Shown here: in pieces, positions 61,144 to 64,000 of the stretch
How the letters are laid out: each line of letters begins with the position of its first letter
How positions within the stretch are numbered: position 1 is the stretch's first letter
Source of the DNA: a virus
Direction: 5' to 3' (one strand)
IMG/VR virus record: IMGVR_UViG_3300023179_000009
Span: 372,001 to 436,000 of that record
DNA length: 64,000 nucleotides
The notes under the pieces: generated by a model
Told to the model about the DNA's origin: nothing
The model's database searches: none
What the model saw: only the letters and a program-made list of their open reading frames with translations
Translations under genes and position numbers: made by a program

Positions 61144-61484
61144 CAATGATTAAAAACAATATTGAAAAAACTAACAATCTTTTGAAACAAATTTTACAAT
61201 TATTGCCAAAAGATAAAAAAGATTTTAATGAAACTAGACTCCATGTAAAGAATGCTATTAAAAGTCTTGATAAGGTAAATCAAAAAATTTTTAAAAAAAA
61301 TAATCAAGCAGAGTCGTGGTGGGCAAATGTTTGTGATGGGGTTTTCAAAAATCAACTGTCTGATAATGCTGATTCTAATTTACAAAAATTAAAAATAATA
61401 GACTCGCTGATCCAGGACCAAAACAAAATTTTGGATAATTCTAAAAAACAAAATATTACAAAAAAAGAATTGCTAAGCGAATAA
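61137..61484 (+). CDS. Helical protein between terminase and portal, 115 aa
   Basis: Mostly helical and basic: EKTNNLLKQILQLLPKDKKD and later SLIQDQNKILDNSKK. Starts either at 61137, overlapping the terminase stop, or at the ATG three codons on (61146). Contains SWWANVCDG in the middle. No family recognised; small proteins in this position often act in packaging or head assembly. Confidence 0.6.
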   Translation: MVAMIKNNIEKTNNLLKQILQLLPKDKKDFNETRLHVKNAIKSLDKVNQKIFKKNNQAESWWANVCDGVFKNQLSDNADSNLQKLKIIDSLIQDQNKILDNSKKQNITKKELLSE

Positions 61485-61486
61485 TA

Positions 61487-61494
61487 TATAAAAT
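61487..61494 (+). promoter_or_regulatory. Candidate late promoter TATAAAAT
   Basis: TATAAAAT lies 26 bases before the start at 61521, just after the upstream stop. Same box and distance as the other candidates. Confidence 0.35.
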
Positions 61495-61520
61495 CGTATT
61501 ATTTTTTTGGAGTTTATTCT

Positions 61521-62348
61521 ATGGCACTAACATTTTCAGAGTATAAAAAGACAAGAGATCAAAGTAATTTTGATCACAAATTTAACAAACTTTGTGAAGG
61601 CATAGTTTTAAGTAATTTGAGTTTTGAACAATATTGGGAAAATTATGCCATACCAACGCTTTTAGAATCCACTTTTGTTTCGGACGAAGAACAACTGTTG
61701 AATGAATTTTTTGGTTTATTTGGAGGAAAAAAACAAAATAATAACACCAACTCACCAAATTTTGATTTTTTAAATGAGCCAAAACAAACTCCAAAACCTT
61801 ACGGCTCAGGTGTGTCGTCGGTAAATGCCCCAGGCACAGGCGTGTCTTCAACAAATGACCCTGATTTGATACAAAATTATCAAGCGATGCAAAAAGATGC
61901 TCAAGAAAGAAAAAAAGCAGAGCGTTTGGGTCAATTTCAAAAAAACATAGACGCACAAATAGAAACTGTAAAGCAGAGATTCTCAACTGCGATGAAAGAC
62001 TTTTTAAAGGCTATGACAAATGATGCGAAACAAAGCAATGATCCCCACATGTGGAAAATAGCACAAAATTTTTATAAAAAGATACTTTCTGTAGCGCAAC
62101 CTGTTGTGGATGAGTTTAAAATGCAAGCCAGGTACGGCAAGGCTTCGTACAAAGATAATTTTAATAGGCTGACTGATCGCCATCAACAAAAAGTTGGAGA
62201 TTTTTATGGCAATCTAGGCAAGTCTGTCGCTGGTAATACCGTTCCTTCGAATGTCGGTGGAAGTCAATCGCCATCGCCCGCTTCGAATATTGTTATCCCT
62301 GGGCAGCAACCCCAAAAACAACCTCAAAAAATTTGGACGCCCGGTTAA
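61521..62348 (+). CDS. Hypothetical protein with disordered linkers, 275 aa
   Basis: N-terminal helical part (1-65), an N/S/P/G-rich linker (about 70-115), a helical middle (about 120-225; DAQIETVKQRFSTAMKDFLK) and a P/Q/S-rich tail. GGAG precedes the ATG by 10 bases. Position between terminase and portal suggests a head-related or packaging function. No family recognised. Confidence 0.6.
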   Translation: MALTFSEYKKTRDQSNFDHKFNKLCEGIVLSNLSFEQYWENYAIPTLLESTFVSDEEQLLNEFFGLFGGKKQNNNTNSPNFDFLNEPKQTPKPYGSGVSSVNAPGTGVSSTNDPDLIQNYQAMQKDAQERKKAERLGQFQKNIDAQIETVKQRFSTAMKDFLKAMTNDAKQSNDPHMWKIAQNFYKKILSVAQPVVDEFKMQARYGKASYKDNFNRLTDRHQQKVGDFYGNLGKSVAGNTVPSNVGGSQSPSPASNIVIPGQQPQKQPQKIWTPG

Positions 62349-62386
62349 AGAAGTTAAATTTAACACTTTGATTCATTAATATTTCC

Positions 62387-62908
62387 ATGTTAAATGGGAA
62401 ATACGAATACTCATCGGTCCACATAGAAGTTCCTTGTGATTTATCAAAAAAAATCATCAACTGGGGGATAAAAAATATTCAAGATAAAGACCTTCATTAT
62501 TCTAAAAAAAAAGAAGTTAATTTTGGAAGAGAAGATGAAATTCACGTGACAATTTTATATGGGATACACTCTGACTGCCATAAAAAAACAACAAATATAA
62601 TAAAAGATTACGGACAGGTTGACTGTTGTTTGGGAGAAATTCAAATATTTAAAGACCCCGAAGGTTACGATGTGGTTGTTATAGATGTTTTAAGTGAAGA
62701 TTTATTTAAATTAAATGAGTTGATTGTTAAAAACATTAAACACACCAACAAATATAAAACATACAAACCACACGTTACAATAGCCTATGTTAAAAAAAAT
62801 AGAAATTGGGACAAACTAAACAAAGATTTTTTTAAAGATATTAAATTTACTTCAAATCACGCAGTTTTTTCATCTAAAAATGGATTGAAATATGGATTTT
62901 TCCTCTAA
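62387..62908 (+). CDS. 2H phosphoesterase, candidate anti-CBASS (Acb1-like), 173 aa
   Basis: The two HxT motifs of the 2H phosphoesterase superfamily are present: H53-V-T55 (EIHVTILYG) and H129-V-T131 (KPHVTIAYV), in the two-lobed spacing of the LigT/Acb1 fold. In T4, Acb1 (gene 57B) is a protein of similar size with the same two motifs that destroys cyclic oligonucleotide signals of CBASS defence. RNA ligase/cyclic phosphodiesterase relatives have the same motifs, so substrate cannot be read directly. The 3' end overlaps the convergent gene by 39 bases. Confidence 0.75.
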   Translation: MLNGKYEYSSVHIEVPCDLSKKIINWGIKNIQDKDLHYSKKKEVNFGREDEIHVTILYGIHSDCHKKTTNIIKDYGQVDCCLGEIQIFKDPEGYDVVVIDVLSEDLFKLNELIVKNIKHTNKYKTYKPHVTIAYVKKNRNWDKLNKDFFKDIKFTSNHAVFSSKNGLKYGFFL

Positions 62909-63304
62909 GGGTGGATTCCACAAAGAAAATGGAGATCTTTTTTTGTATTGTTTCAATCCTTGCACTCTATAGGACCAGTAGTCCTCGGCTTGTTTTTGGC
63001 TATAATTATATTTATTTTTTAATTCTTCTTCGCAATCTTTAAAATCACATGACCAAAATATAATTTTATAATAGTCACATAAATGTTTCATTGTAAAATC
63101 TTTATTATGAAAAATAACGTCCACCCAAATGCTCACAGAACTGTTGCGTCTGTGAATTTGAGATGTGAGCAATGAAACATCTGTTGGGTGTTTGTAGCTA
63201 TTGCCGGTTTGAAAGACTTGAATATAAGAATTTTTTTCTAATAATTTAGATAATTTTTCCCAACCAGAGCCTAGGTGCGTCATTATAAACAATGTGTTGT
63301 ACAT
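62870..63304 (-). CDS. Hypothetical protein, possible sulfotransferase-like N-terminus, 144 aa
   Basis: The beginning LFIMTHLGSGWEKLSKLLEK has the strand-loop-helix pattern of a sulfotransferase or other P-loop start, but the loop is not a true Walker A. The C-terminal part is rich in aromatic residues (EDYWSYRVQGLKQY). No family can be assigned. It overlaps the convergent 2H phosphoesterase gene by 39 bases. Ribosome-binding site weak. Confidence 0.5.
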   Translation of the reverse strand: MYNTLFIMTHLGSGWEKLSKLLEKNSYIQVFQTGNSYKHPTDVSLLTSQIHRRNSSVSIWVDVIFHNKDFTMKHLCDYYKIIFWSCDFKDCEEELKNKYNYSQKQAEDYWSYRVQGLKQYKKRSPFSLWNPPLEEKSIFQSIFR

Positions 63305-63387
63305 ACTCTAATACAATAATAGAAATTTAAATTTAAATTAATAACTACTTGAGTCAATTAATTTTTTGACAAGAACGGAGAGATCTA

Positions 63388-64000
63388 ATGTGGTGGGATT
63401 TTTTTAAAGTATTCACATATGCCTTTACTGAAGATCCTTTGTCTGAAAAGAACAAAAATGTGCTTACAGGTGCAGGTGTTTCTCAGCTTGATGCAATACC
63501 TGATTTGAGATCGGGAAATGAAGGATCGATAGGCGGTGGGACATCGATTAGACTAAGAGACACAAATGATTTCGTTGACCTCTCCACTGTAACAAATAGG
63601 ATTCATCGATACAAAGAGTACGAAAGACTCAGGAATATGCCAGAAATTGAGATGGCTATGACTGTGTTTGCAGATGAGACCTGTCTCTCCGGAGATACAA
63701 GAGTTTCTACTCCACAAGGCATGAGAACATTGAAAGATTTGGCAGAAAACGAGAAAGAGAGATTCCTTGTTTATTGTTATGATTTTAAAAAACAAGACTA
63801 CACATTAAGTTGGGCACACAGTGCCAGAAAAACAAAAACAGCCAAAACTATAAAAATCATATTTGATAATGGGGATCATGTCGTATGCACACCAGACCAC
63901 AGAATTCTAAATGCTGAGGCCGAATGGGTTTTGGCCGGAAGTTTAAAAACAGGCGATGAGTTGATGCCATTTTATAGAATTGAAGCAAATCCCGATTTGT
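63388..64000 (+). CDS. Portal protein, interrupted by an intein, cut by the window edge
   Basis: GGAG precedes the ATG at 63388. The first 98 residues (MWWDFFKVFTYAFTEDPLSE, then VDLSTVTNRIHRYKEYERLR and MPEIEMAMTVFADET) fit the N-terminus of T4 gp20-type portal proteins: a helical stretch before the conserved A-D-E-T/A-C turn. The portal ring is the DNA entry gate and terminase dock. After residue 98 the reading frame passes into an intein (C99 onwards). The C-extein and most of the portal lie beyond 64000. Placement directly after terminase supports the call. Confidence 0.8.
   Translation, partial: MWWDFFKVFTYAFTEDPLSEKNKNVLTGAGVSQLDAIPDLRSGNEGSIGGGTSIRLRDTNDFVDLSTVTNRIHRYKEYERLRNMPEIEMAMTVFADETCLSGDTRVSTPQGMRTLKDLAENEKERFLVYCYDFKKQDYTLSWAHSARKTKTAKTIKIIFDNGDHVVCTPDHRILNAEAEWVLAGSLKTGDELMPFYRIEANPDL
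63682..64000 (+). mobile_element. Intein N-terminal splicing domain inside the portal gene, truncated by the window edge
   Basis: Block A: C99 followed by LSGDTRVSTPQGMRTLKDLA fits the Cys1-x-x-GDT-x-V pattern. Block B: DNGDHVVCTPDHRILNAE carries the TxxH (TPDH) motif that activates the first splice bond, and is followed by WVLAGSLKTGDELM, the usual GD-containing strand. The insertion point ADET|C lies in a conserved portal turn. Homing endonuclease and C-terminal splicing blocks lie outside the window, so activity and type (large or mini) are unknown. Confidence 0.9.

Overview
The window looks like about 64 kb of an AT-rich (roughly one third G+C by eye) tailed-phage genome with a contractile tail. 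A tape measure gene is followed in order by a tail-tube/baseplate adaptor, a gp53/LysM-like protein, a hub, a gp5-like spike, gp25-, gp6/gpJ- and gpI-like baseplate genes and a long series of fibre or adhesin genes. A large terminase and a portal gene lie at the right end. Genes are tightly packed, with many ATGA or TAATG overlaps and clear Shine-Dalgarno sequences, so the host reads AGGAG-type signals. The host cannot be named from the sequence. I noticed no tRNA or rRNA gene and no CRISPR array. Tail sheath, tail tube and major capsid genes are not in the window.

Layout. 1-1.9 kb: leftward small genes (HU-like protein, zinc-ribbon protein, two unknowns) and a possible structured RNA. 1.9-6.8 kb: a rightward cassette of a dTDP-glucose 4,6-dehydratase-like enzyme, two tandem DDDDW glycosyltransferases, a membrane-anchored M14 carboxypeptidase and a GT90-like glycosyltransferase. 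6.8-8.7 kb: leftward CCA-enzyme-like protein with altered active-site residues, and a coiled-coil tail-anchored protein. 8.7-31 kb: likely small terminase, tail assembly genes, a 2705-residue tape measure and the baseplate. 31-42.6 kb: fibre/adhesin genes, including three tandem paralogues (PKD domains in at least two), with four glycosyltransferase-like genes between them. 42.6-48.8 kb: GIY-YIG endonuclease, an actin-like ATPase, a protein made of two repeats, and a 1197-residue charged protein. 48.8-59.3 kb: mixed-strand accessory and replication genes (primase, Cas4-like nuclease, serine protease, metallothionein-like peptide, poly-aspartate protein, HEXXH metallopeptidase, ferritin-like protein, M28 peptidase). 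59.3-64 kb: large terminase, a 2H phosphoesterase (anti-CBASS candidate), and a portal gene interrupted by an intein that runs off the window.

How it may work together. The packaging and tail genes form the conserved core. Around it the phage carries an unusually rich surface-chemistry set: six or more glycosyltransferase-like genes, a nucleotide-sugar dehydratase, and three proteases that share one design (short basic N-terminus, one hydrophobic anchor, proline/lysine-rich linker, then catalytic domain) that would place them facing the periplasm or outside. The actin-like ATPase with its repeat-protein neighbour is the best candidate for an undescribed intracellular positioning system. All functional statements rest on motifs read by eye; no database search was possible.
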